DNA of 64,000 nucleotides, taken from Anaerolineaceae bacterium (GTDB taxonomy: Bacteria; Chloroflexota; Anaerolineae; Aggregatilineales; Phototrophicaceae). Each line of letters opens with the position of its first letter. Within the stretch, counting starts at the first letter, position 1. The stretch spans positions 496,001 through 560,000 of the forward strand of contig JACKCF010000001.1 in NCBI GenBank assembly GCA_020634165.1, given 5' to 3'. A model generated the notes under the pieces. It was not told where the DNA came from, made no database searches, and saw only the letters and a program-made list of their open reading frames with translations. Both the position numbers and the translations under genes were made by a program. This document shows, piece after piece, positions 54,784 to 62,632 of the stretch.

Positions 54784-55296
54784 ATGAGCAATCCAACCAG
54801 ACCCGACCGGCCCGCTTTTAAAGGGCTGACCTGGCATCGGGATCAATATTACTCCTTATTTGCACCCGTAGACTGGCAAAAGGTCATGTGGCCTGATGGT
54901 CGCCAGGGCATGATTTTGCTGCCGAACAGCGAAGACCTGCATACACTCTTCGCCATTGAAGTCATCGACCTGGGAACAGAAGTCACCAGCGATGATGTGC
55001 CATATCTGGCCCAGGGCCTGCGTGACGGCATCAAAGCCTTGCAGGACCGTAAAATTGAAATGACCGATGAATCAGTTGTTGGGCGTCTGGTTGAGCTGGA
55101 GGCCAGGTACTCATTTGTAGAAGCGGAAGAACGCCGTAAGCGCTGGGTGCGCGTCCTGTATCACAAGACACATCAGGTGACAGTCACCGCCCAGGGTGCA
55201 ACGGAAGAATCCTACGCCTACTGGCTGCCGATGTTCAACGAAGCCATGATGACCATCAAAGTCCATGACATCGTGCCGAAGGAACCGACCACCTAG
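54784..55296 (+). CDS. Conserved-looking protein of unknown function
   Basis: 170 residues; AGGGAAGAG precedes the ATG. It lacks signal or membrane segments. Segments such as YYSLFAPVDWQKVMWPDGRQGMILLPNSEDLHTLFAIEV and the long acidic/basic helix near 100-125 suggest an alpha/beta sandwich like PsbP/LpqN or DUF1795 proteins, with low certainty. It is 57 bases after PL22-like copy 2 and probably in the same message. Its link to oligosaccharide use is only positional. Confidence 0.7.
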   Translation: MSNPTRPDRPAFKGLTWHRDQYYSLFAPVDWQKVMWPDGRQGMILLPNSEDLHTLFAIEVIDLGTEVTSDDVPYLAQGLRDGIKALQDRKIEMTDESVVGRLVELEARYSFVEAEERRKRWVRVLYHKTHQVTVTAQGATEESYAYWLPMFNEAMMTIKVHDIVPKEPTT

Positions 55297-55320
55297 ATCG
55301 GCCGCAGACGAAAAGGTCCG

Positions 55321-55989
55321 CTAAATATCGACCTCTTGCGTCTTACGAATATGATCTAAATAGTCATTCAACGCGGCCTTGTTGTGCTGTTGGATGACTA
55401 TTTTTATTTGCTCATCCTCGCCGGAACGCAGCGCCTTCAGCAATTCACGATGTTCCAGTTGGGCTTGCGGCACACGCTGGGCGAAAACTTCTTCAAGATA
55501 ATAGCGCCGCAGTCGGTCCCAGTGGAGCAGGGCACGTTCCATCATATCGCGCGAGATGGTCATGTTGGCAATCGCACCGATCATCATATGCAGTTCACGA
55601 TTTTTCGCCGCCCAGTTGTCAGCTTCATCCGTGTGCTGCTCCATCTGGTCGATCATCTTCTCCAACCGCTCGAACTCATTTTCGGTCGCATGATGGCTGG
55701 CCATACAACTGCTGATAATCTCCAGAGATTCCAGCAGAGCAAACACTTCCATAATAAGTTCAGGTCGCAAATCAGTTACAGTGACACCAGCGAAGGGGCG
55801 GATCGTTACCAGACCGTCCGCTTCTAATAAGCGCAAACACTCCCGGATTGGACTGTGGCTGACGTTATATTTGATGGCCAGATCATCAATCACAATCCGG
55901 CTGCCGGGCTCGAACTCGCCATTGATAATCGCTTCCCGGATAATCTCATAAACAACCTGGTTTTTGCTCTTGAGTTCGTGCGTGCTCAT
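55321..55989 (-). CDS. GntR-family regulator, FadR/FCD subfamily
   Basis: 222 residues from the ATG at 55989 (MSTHELK, AGAGAACT upstream); earlier in-frame starts add nine residues. The winged helix is at about 10-75 (VVYEIIREAIINGEFEPGSRIVIDDLAIKYNVSHSPIRECLRLLEADGLV). The helical FCD domain follows, with the metal-binding set expected in RELHMMIGAIAN and LEHRELLKALRSGE. FCD regulators often respond to hexuronates or other organic acids (ExuR, UxuR type). It is divergent from the ABC importer and convergent with the PL22-like unit, so control of both is likely. Candidate operator at 56064. Confidence 0.9.
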   Translation of the reverse strand: MSTHELKSKNQVVYEIIREAIINGEFEPGSRIVIDDLAIKYNVSHSPIRECLRLLEADGLVTIRPFAGVTVTDLRPELIMEVFALLESLEIISSCMASHHATENEFERLEKMIDQMEQHTDEADNWAAKNRELHMMIGAIANMTISRDMMERALLHWDRLRRYYLEEVFAQRVPQAQLEHRELLKALRSGEDEQIKIVIQQHNKAALNDYLDHIRKTQEVDI

Positions 55990-56063
55990 AGTTCTCTGTG
56001 TTTTGTAACTGGTCAAATGCTAGATTAGTTGCGAAGTTGTCAAAATCAGTTATATTATGTTTC

Positions 56064-56077
56064 AATCCTATAGGATT
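56064..56077. promoter_or_regulatory. Palindrome AATCCTATAGGATT, candidate FCD-regulator operator
   Basis: A perfect 14-bp palindrome lies in the divergent gap between the GntR/FCD gene and the ABC importer, 92 bases before the binding-protein ATG. A position and size like this suit a GntR dimer. A related arrangement, CCTATA-N3-TATAGG, lies before the PL22-like genes (52261-52275). Confidence 0.45.
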
Positions 56078-56168
56078 TTATTTTGGATGCAGGCCAGATT
56101 CAAAAAAACAACTAAAACAAAACTGAATCTGGATGACGCATTATTGTTTAATTAAAGTGGAGGTTCTT

Positions 56169-58127
56169 ATGGATAGAAAGGGTTTTTCGCGTCGTCAATT
56201 TCTCCAAATGATGGCGAGCAGTACCGCAGCCGCAATAGCTGCCTCTGCCATGCCATTGACGACACTCGCCCAGGATAGCATGAGCTATAATGAAGCACCC
56301 ATGCTAGCCGACTTGGTCGCAAGTGGTAATCTTCCTCCAGTACAGGAAAGAATACCCGCAAATCCGCGTGTTGTCACACCACCAGAAGAAATTGGTCAGT
56401 ACGGTGGTACACTGCGTCGCGCTTTCAAGGGTATCTCGGACCGCTGGGGTCCGACCAAGCTCAACGAGGAAATGGCAATTGAATGGGACATCCCTGATCC
56501 CGATACGGTCAACGTAGTCGCCAACTACATCTCTGAATGGGTCCAGAACGACGATGCAACCGAGTTCACCTTCACTTTACGCGAAGGCCTCAAATGGTCC
56601 GATGGCCACCCATTCACAACCGTTGATGTCCAGTTCTGGTACGACTGGTACTACATGGGAGATCTGGCTGATCGTCCAACGCCAATTACAATTGCAGGTG
56701 AACCCATGGAACTGGAAGTTGTAGACGAACTGTCCTGGACGGTTCGCTTCCCGGCTCCCAACCCGCTGCTTCCACTCGCAATTGCCAAGCTCACACTCGG
56801 CTCATGGGCTGGCCCAACGATGGCAGCTCCGGCCCACTATCTCAGCCAGTACATTCCTGATCTGACCAGCGATCAAAGCCTGATTGATGCTGCGATGGAA
56901 GAAAATGGTGTCGATACCTGGCAGCAGCTCTTTGGCGACGGTGGCACCCCTCAAGGGCAAATCGCGGGCTGGTGGTTCAATCCAGACTTACCCGTTATCA
57001 ATGCTTGGAAATCAGTCAACCACCCGTCAAACGATCCCTGGCTGGCAGAACGTAACCCGTACTACCATGCTGTCGACCCTGAAGGTAATCAACTACCTTA
57101 CATCGATGGCATGACCCACGCTTGGTTCGACGATAATGCTGTCTTTGACCTCTGGATCGCCCAGGGTGAGATTGACGCCCACATTCGCCACGTTGCTTCA
57201 GCAAACTTCACCTTCTATAAAGAAAATGAAGCCGCTGGCGACTATACCGTCCTCCTCTGGCGTGCTGCCGAAACACAAGCCTTCTACCCCAATATTTCTC
57301 ACAAAGATCCAGTCCTGCGCGAGATCTTCAATGACGCTCGCTTCCGCGAAGCTCTGTCCATCTCGATCAACCGCCAGGAACTCAATGATCTGGTCTACGA
57401 AGGATTGTTCGAGCCGCGTCAGGCGTCACCTGTCAGTGGTTCCCCCAACTATGACCCTGAGTTCGAAACTCGTTGGACTGAATATGACCCAGATCGTGCC
57501 AATGCCCTTCTTGATGAAATGGGTCTTGAACTGGTCGACGGCGTCCGTATGCGTCCCGACGGCGAACCGCTCAGCTTTACCATCCTCTTCCAGAGTGCTC
57601 TTGCTCAACGTGGTGACGAAGTCAACCTGGTTGAAAGTTACTGGGAAGCCCTTGGTCTTCAGGTCAACCAGGAATTGGTTGAACGTACACTTTATCAGGA
57701 ACGAACCGACAACGGAGATGTGGACGTTGGTGTTTGGAGCGCAGACCGTAACTCGGTCGTCATGGCTGATGTCTCGCGCTACACAGCAGAACAGGCCGAT
57801 GGCCCCTGGGCACCACTCTATGGTGCTTGGTGGGCAAACTCGCCACGTGCCCAGGAAGAACCGCCAGCAGATCATCCGATCCGTGAAATCTGGCGTCTGT
57901 GGGAGGCGACACTGGTCGAGCCTGATGAAGCTACTCGTAACGCGCTCTTCAAGGAGATGCTAGATATCCACAAAGAGCATCCCTATATGATTGGCACCGT
58001 TGGTGAAGGTCCTGTACCGTTCATCAAGAAGAACAATGTAGGTAACATCTTGGGTGGCAATATCTGGGATGATACGCTCCGCTCGCCAGGTGGTGTGGCA
58101 TCAGTAACCTGGTTCTTCCGCTCCTAG
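56169..58127 (+). CDS. Family-5 extracellular substrate-binding protein of an ABC importer
   Basis: 652 residues from the ATG at 56169 (AGTGGAGG upstream). A twin-arginine signal (SRRQFLQMMASS, then an Ala-rich hydrophobic stretch to TLAQ near 35) suggests folded export; no lipobox cysteine is seen. SBP_bac_5 features are TEFTFTLREGLKWSDGHPFTTVDVQFWYD, VLREIFNDARFREALSISINR, and PDRANALLDEMGLE. Family 5 proteins bind peptides but also oligosaccharides in Chloroflexi and Thermotogae. The PL22/GntR context favours oligosaccharides, which is inference. It is first of a five-gene importer unit. Confidence 0.92.
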   Translation: MDRKGFSRRQFLQMMASSTAAAIAASAMPLTTLAQDSMSYNEAPMLADLVASGNLPPVQERIPANPRVVTPPEEIGQYGGTLRRAFKGISDRWGPTKLNEEMAIEWDIPDPDTVNVVANYISEWVQNDDATEFTFTLREGLKWSDGHPFTTVDVQFWYDWYYMGDLADRPTPITIAGEPMELEVVDELSWTVRFPAPNPLLPLAIAKLTLGSWAGPTMAAPAHYLSQYIPDLTSDQSLIDAAMEENGVDTWQQLFGDGGTPQGQIAGWWFNPDLPVINAWKSVNHPSNDPWLAERNPYYHAVDPEGNQLPYIDGMTHAWFDDNAVFDLWIAQGEIDAHIRHVASANFTFYKENEAAGDYTVLLWRAAETQAFYPNISHKDPVLREIFNDARFREALSISINRQELNDLVYEGLFEPRQASPVSGSPNYDPEFETRWTEYDPDRANALLDEMGLELVDGVRMRPDGEPLSFTILFQSALAQRGDEVNLVESYWEALGLQVNQELVERTLYQERTDNGDVDVGVWSADRNSVVMADVSRYTAEQADGPWAPLYGAWWANSPRAQEEPPADHPIREIWRLWEATLVEPDEATRNALFKEMLDIHKEHPYMIGTVGEGPVPFIKKNNVGNILGGNIWDDTLRSPGGVASVTWFFRS

Positions 58128-58151
58128 GGATTACCTGTAGCAAAATAATAA

Positions 58152-58177
58152 AGGTGGGGTCGTCATCGGCCCCACCT
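58152..58177 (+). terminator. Stem-loop between binding protein and first permease
   Basis: AGGTGGGG pairs with CCCCACCT across a 10-base loop. No T-run follows. Such a structure typically lets more binding-protein message than permease message accumulate. Confidence 0.5.
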
Positions 58178-58210
58178 CACTTGATACGATTATTTTTTGA
58201 GGTCTGAAAC

Positions 58211-59194
58211 GTGTTTCAGTTCATCGTTCGCCGTATCCTAATTGCATTGGTCACCATCTTCGCCATCTCGATTATGAGCTTCGTTATCATCCAGCTCCCA
58301 CCTGGGGATTTTTTGACGTCCTATGTAGCTAGCCTAGCGTCACAGGGAGATAGTGTTAGCGAGCAAGTGGTTCAGGCTATGCGCGAGAACTATGGTCTCG
58401 ATCAGCCGATTTATGTGCAATATCTAAAATGGATAGGTGGTGTGGTTCAAGGCGACTTCGGACGCTCTCTGGAATGGGGCGTGCCTGTTGCGGATCTTAT
58501 TTGGGATCGCTTGGCGATGAGCCTGATGGTGGGTTTATCCTCAGTGCTGTTTGTCTGGTCTCTTGCGATACCTATAGGTGTTTATTCTGCGACAAATCAA
58601 TACTCACTTATCGATTATATCTCCACCTTTCTTGGTTTTTTGGGTCTAGCGATACCCAACTTCATGCTGGCACTCGTCCTGATGTGGATTGCGTTCTCAG
58701 CTTTCGGCCAGGATGTCGGTGGTCTGTTCTCGCCGGAATTTCAGGATGCGCCCTGGAGTTTTGAGAAGTTCATCAATCTACTCAGCCATCTCTGGATACC
58801 CATGATTGTGGTCGGTACAGCTGGCACGGCTGGCCTGATCCGTACCATGCGTGCCAACATGCTCGATGAAATCAACCAACCTTACGTCGAGACAGCCCGT
58901 GCCAAAGGCCTCAGCGAGCGCCGGAACATCTGGAAATATCCAGTGCGTGTTGCGTTGAACCCCTTTATCAGTACGGTTGGTTACGCACTGCCATCGCTGA
59001 TTGGTGGCGAAATTATCGTCGCGGTCGTTCTGAACTTGCCCACGATTGGTCCGATTCTGCTTCGTGGGTTGCTGTCACAGGACATGTTTCTGGCGGGGGC
59101 GATTGTTCTATTGTTAAGCGTATTGACGGTCCTGGGTACGCTACTATCAGACATCCTGTTGGCGCTGCTCGATCCGCGCATTCGTATGGAGTAA
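58211..59194 (+). CDS. ABC importer permease, DppB/OppB type
   Basis: 327 residues starting with GTG (GAGGTCTGAAAC upstream). Six membrane helices are apparent, starting with FIVRRILIALVTIFAISIMSFVI. The cytoplasmic EAA-type loop YVETARAKGLSERRNIWKYPVRVALNPFISTVGY contacts the ATPases. VVLNLPTIGPILLRGLLSQDMFLAGAIVLL is the usual DppB ending. It forms the membrane pore with the next gene. Confidence 0.93.
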   Translation: MFQFIVRRILIALVTIFAISIMSFVIIQLPPGDFLTSYVASLASQGDSVSEQVVQAMRENYGLDQPIYVQYLKWIGGVVQGDFGRSLEWGVPVADLIWDRLAMSLMVGLSSVLFVWSLAIPIGVYSATNQYSLIDYISTFLGFLGLAIPNFMLALVLMWIAFSAFGQDVGGLFSPEFQDAPWSFEKFINLLSHLWIPMIVVGTAGTAGLIRTMRANMLDEINQPYVETARAKGLSERRNIWKYPVRVALNPFISTVGYALPSLIGGEIIVAVVLNLPTIGPILLRGLLSQDMFLAGAIVLLLSVLTVLGTLLSDILLALLDPRIRME

Positions 59195-59200
59195 ATCAAA

Positions 59201-60361
59201 ATGACAACTGCAAATACTCCAGCAAATGCCCACAACCTACCGGATCCGATGGAAGAAATCGATGAAGGTGCAATCTCGATTGCAAGCCCACGTCAATTAA
59301 TGTGGTGGAAATTTAGAAAGCATCGCATTGCCGTCATCAGCGTCATTGTGCTGATTGGAATGTACCTTCTGGCGCTCTTTGCCGGTTTTGTTAGTCCCTA
59401 TGATCCAAATACCTTCAATGCCAGCTATAAATATGTGCCACCGATGGCCATCACCTTCCTGGATGGCGAAGGCAACTTCACCGGACGTCCCGGTGTTAAT
59501 GGCCTCATACAGGAGCGTGACCCGGAAACGCTGCGTATCACCTATCAGACAGATTATACGCAATGGTACCCGATACACTTCTTCGTTGAAGGCGAACCCT
59601 ACAAGCTGTTCGGTTTCTTCAATACCAATGTACATCTGTTTGGCCTGGGCGAAGAAGCAAACGGCATGCCATTTTTCTGGCTCGGCTCTGACCGACTTGG
59701 GCGTGACATGTTCTCGCGTATTACCTACGGGTCACAGGTCTCGCTCTCAATCGGTCTCGTTTCTGTATTCCTGAGCTTGGCCCTGGGTATCGTTCTGGGT
59801 GGTATTTCCGGTTACTATGGCGGTTGGGTCGATAACGTGATCCAGCGCGTCATCGAGTTCATTCGATCTATACCTTCGCTACCTTTGTGGATGGCCCTTA
59901 GCGCGGCCTTGCCTCCAGAACTCTCCCAGGAAGCCCGATACTTCGGCATTACCATCATTCTGTCCGTTATCGGCTGGACATCATTGGGTAGACAGGTTCG
60001 TGGCCGTTTCCTGGCCTTGCGTACAGAGGACTTCGTGCTTTCCGCACGTCTCTCCGGTGCCAGCGACTGGCGCATCATCGTGCGCCATATGGTGCCATCC
60101 TTTACCAGCCATATCATCGCCTCGCTGACGCTTTCGATTCCCGGCATCATTCTCGCGGAAACATCACTTAGTTTCCTCGGCCTGGGTTTGCGTCAGCCAG
60201 CGATTAGCTGGGGCGTTCTGCTGCAAGAAGCACAGAATATCCGTACTGTGGCCTTATCGCCCTGGCTCTTACTGCCCGGTTTGGCAGTAGTGTTGGCCGT
60301 GCTCGCATTCAACTTTTTGGGCGATGGTCTGCGCGACGCTGCCGACCCCTTCAGCCGCTAG
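59201..60361 (+). CDS. ABC importer permease, DppC/OppC type
   Basis: 386 residues; GGAG precedes the ATG six bases after the upstream stop. After the first helix (HRIAVISVIVLIGMYLLALFAGFVSPYDP) there is an unusually long extracytoplasmic insert of about 120 residues before LGSDRLGRDMFSRITYGSQVSL. Such inserts are typical of oligosaccharide-type DppC proteins. The EAA loop is FVLSARLSGASDWRIIVRHMVPSF. ETSLSFLGLGLRQPAISWGVLL closes the domain. Confidence 0.93.
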   Translation: MTTANTPANAHNLPDPMEEIDEGAISIASPRQLMWWKFRKHRIAVISVIVLIGMYLLALFAGFVSPYDPNTFNASYKYVPPMAITFLDGEGNFTGRPGVNGLIQERDPETLRITYQTDYTQWYPIHFFVEGEPYKLFGFFNTNVHLFGLGEEANGMPFFWLGSDRLGRDMFSRITYGSQVSLSIGLVSVFLSLALGIVLGGISGYYGGWVDNVIQRVIEFIRSIPSLPLWMALSAALPPELSQEARYFGITIILSVIGWTSLGRQVRGRFLALRTEDFVLSARLSGASDWRIIVRHMVPSFTSHIIASLTLSIPGIILAETSLSFLGLGLRQPAISWGVLLQEAQNIRTVALSPWLLLPGLAVVLAVLAFNFLGDGLRDAADPFSR

Positions 60362-60372
60362 GAAACAGACCA

Positions 60373-61395
60373 ATGTCCAATAACAATGTCCTACTAGAAG
60401 TCAAAGACCTCAAAGTCTCGTTCTATCTGACCGAAGCGACTGTTCAGGCCGTCGATGGCGTCAGCTTCACCATAGAAGCAGGCAAGACGCTCGGCATCGT
60501 CGGTGAAAGTGGTTGCGGTAAAAGCGTGACAGCCCGTGCCATCCTGGGCATGGTGCGCAAACCTGGCAAAATCACCAACGGCGAAATCCTGTATCATCGT
60601 GCAGGTCAGGCAATTGACATCGCCAAGCTGGACCCGGAAGGACCGGAAATTCGCAGCATTCGCTGGGGCGAAATTGCCATGATCTTCCAGGAGCCGATGA
60701 CATCGCTCAGTCCGGTGCATACTATCGGCAACCAGATGATCGAAGCTGTGCAGTTGCACAAAAGCGTCAGCAAGAGTGCTGCGGAAGCGGTCAGCGTTGA
60801 TCTCATGCGGCGCGTCGGCTTGCCATACCCTGAACGCCTGTTGACAGCCTATCGTCATGAACTCAGCGGGGGTATGCGCCAGCGTGTGATGATCGCAATG
60901 GCGCTGACATGCAGCCCACGCCTGCTAATCGCCGACGAGCCGACGACAGCCCTCGATGTCACTACTCAGGCGCAAATCCTCGATCTTATGCGCGATCTGC
61001 AAGACGAATACAACATGGCCATTATGTTCATCACCCACAACCTGGGTGTGATTGCGGAAATGGCCGATGATGTCATCGTCATGTACCTCGGCAAAGAAGT
61101 TGAAGTCGCGGATGTCGATACCGTCTTCTATGGTGCATCGCATCCATATACGCAGGCCCTGCTGCGCTCGATCCCGCGCCACGATGTAGATGTCGAACGC
61201 CTGGAGACTATCTCCGGTAGTGTGCCAGACCCAACAGCAATTCCGGCAGGCTGTGCATTCCACCCGCGCTGCCGTCACTACGTCAAAGGCGCCTGTGGAA
61301 CACCGCCTTTAGTTCAGGTATCTGCGCAGCATCAGGTTCGCTGTACGCGCGTTTATGAAATTAATGAACATCTTGCAGCCGCTCAAACGGAATAA
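60373..61395 (+). CDS. ABC importer ATPase, DppD/OppD type
   Basis: 340 residues; ATP-binding subunit. Walker A is GESGCGKSVTARA (near 44-56), signature LSGGMRQRVMIAMAL, Walker B LLIADEPTTALD, then the switch histidine in IMFITHNLGV. The OppD/F C-terminal extension has cysteines (GCAFHPRCRHYVKGACG) that probably bind an iron-sulfur cluster. It lies 11 bases after the permease stop. Confidence 0.94.
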   Translation: MSNNNVLLEVKDLKVSFYLTEATVQAVDGVSFTIEAGKTLGIVGESGCGKSVTARAILGMVRKPGKITNGEILYHRAGQAIDIAKLDPEGPEIRSIRWGEIAMIFQEPMTSLSPVHTIGNQMIEAVQLHKSVSKSAAEAVSVDLMRRVGLPYPERLLTAYRHELSGGMRQRVMIAMALTCSPRLLIADEPTTALDVTTQAQILDLMRDLQDEYNMAIMFITHNLGVIAEMADDVIVMYLGKEVEVADVDTVFYGASHPYTQALLRSIPRHDVDVERLETISGSVPDPTAIPAGCAFHPRCRHYVKGACGTPPLVQVSAQHQVRCTRVYEINEHLAAAQTE

Positions 61396-62414
61396 TGTTT
61401 ATGACCAGTCCAGATAATAGAACGCTACTCCGTGTCAATGATCTGAAGATGCACTTTCCGATCTACAAACACGGCATTTTCAGCAAAAAGGTTGTCAATC
61501 ATGTCCGTGCCGTTGATGGCGTCACCTTCGCCATTGAACGTGGTGAAGTGTTGGGCCTGGTAGGGGAAAGCGGTTGTGGCAAAACGACCACTGGCCGCAT
61601 GATTCTACGGGCACTGGACCCTACATCCGGCGAAATCCTCTTTCAGGACGATGAACTGGGTGAGGTGGATGTTGCCAAGCTCTCGCGCGATCAGCTTAAG
61701 CGCATCTGGCGCAATATCCAGATCATCTTTCAGGACCCATACTCGTCGCTGAACCCACGCATGACGCTTGAACAGATCGTATCGGAACCACTGCATAACT
61801 ACAAAGCAGTCGATTCCAATAAGCAGCGTGATCGCGTGGCCGAACTGCTGGAAATCGTCGGCCTGCGCCCGGAATATATGAGCCGTTATCCGCACGCCTT
61901 TAGCGGCGGCCAGCGCCAGCGTATTGGTATCGCCCGTGCGTTGGCCCTCAACCCACAGTTGATCGTCTGCGATGAACCCGTTTCCGCGCTGGATGTGTCT
62001 GTTCAGGCGCAGGTACTGAACCTGTTACAGGAATTGCGTGATCGCCTGGAACTGACCTACCTGTTCATTTCGCACGATCTGAGCGTGGTTCGCCACCTCA
62101 GTGATCGGGTGATGGTCATGTACGTTGGCAAAATCGTCGAAGTTGCCGATACGGAGGATTTGTTCGAGCATGTACAGCACCCGTATTCGGAAGCGCTGCT
62201 GGCTTCTGCGCCGACCATCGACCCGCGCTCCAAGCGTGATCGCAAGCCCTTGATGGGTGAGGTGCCCGATCCATCCAATCCGCCGAGTGGATGTTACTTC
62301 CATCCACGCTGTCGCTTTGCTAAGGATCGCTGCAAGGTAGAAGAACCTGCCCTGCGAGAAGTCCGGCCAAATCACTGGGCAAGCTGCCACTTCGCAGAAG
62401 AAATTGAGTTTTAG
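61395..62414 (+). CDS. ABC importer ATPase, DppF/OppF type
   Basis: 339 residues; its ATG overlaps the preceding TAA as TAATG (a second ATG two codons later is possible). Walker A GESGCGKTTTGRM, signature FSGGQRQRIGIARALALNP, Walker B LIVCDEPVSALD, switch YLFISHDLSVV. The C-terminal cysteine cluster is GCYFHPRCRFAKDRCK. It pairs with the previous ATPase to power the importer. Confidence 0.94.
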   Translation: MFMTSPDNRTLLRVNDLKMHFPIYKHGIFSKKVVNHVRAVDGVTFAIERGEVLGLVGESGCGKTTTGRMILRALDPTSGEILFQDDELGEVDVAKLSRDQLKRIWRNIQIIFQDPYSSLNPRMTLEQIVSEPLHNYKAVDSNKQRDRVAELLEIVGLRPEYMSRYPHAFSGGQRQRIGIARALALNPQLIVCDEPVSALDVSVQAQVLNLLQELRDRLELTYLFISHDLSVVRHLSDRVMVMYVGKIVEVADTEDLFEHVQHPYSEALLASAPTIDPRSKRDRKPLMGEVPDPSNPPSGCYFHPRCRFAKDRCKVEEPALREVRPNHWASCHFAEEIEF

Positions 62415-62471
62415 AAGAAGTTGTGATGTGATTTAAAATAGGCAGGATTGTTACTCAAACCCCTATCCTTA

Positions 62472-62570
62472 GTCCTTCCCGCTTAAGAAGGAAGGACACG
62501 ACACCTCTGTAAAAGAGATGGTTGTAAGCAGGAGTCCCCTCTCCTTCGGGGAGGGGATATAGGGGTGGGG
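62472..62570. repeat. Two hairpin repeats between the importer and the radical SAM gene
   Basis: The first (62472-62497) pairs AGTCCTTCCC-like bases with GAAGGAAGGA. The second (62535-62570) is CCCCTCTCC-TTC-GGGGAGGGG followed by ATATAGGGGTGGGG. They resemble the TCCTTC family at 44927 and 52111. Confidence 0.6.
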
Positions 62571-62632
62571 TTGAATGGCTAAAAACTAACGACTGACAAC
62601 TTCCTTTCCCATAGTTTGATATTGGACATCCT

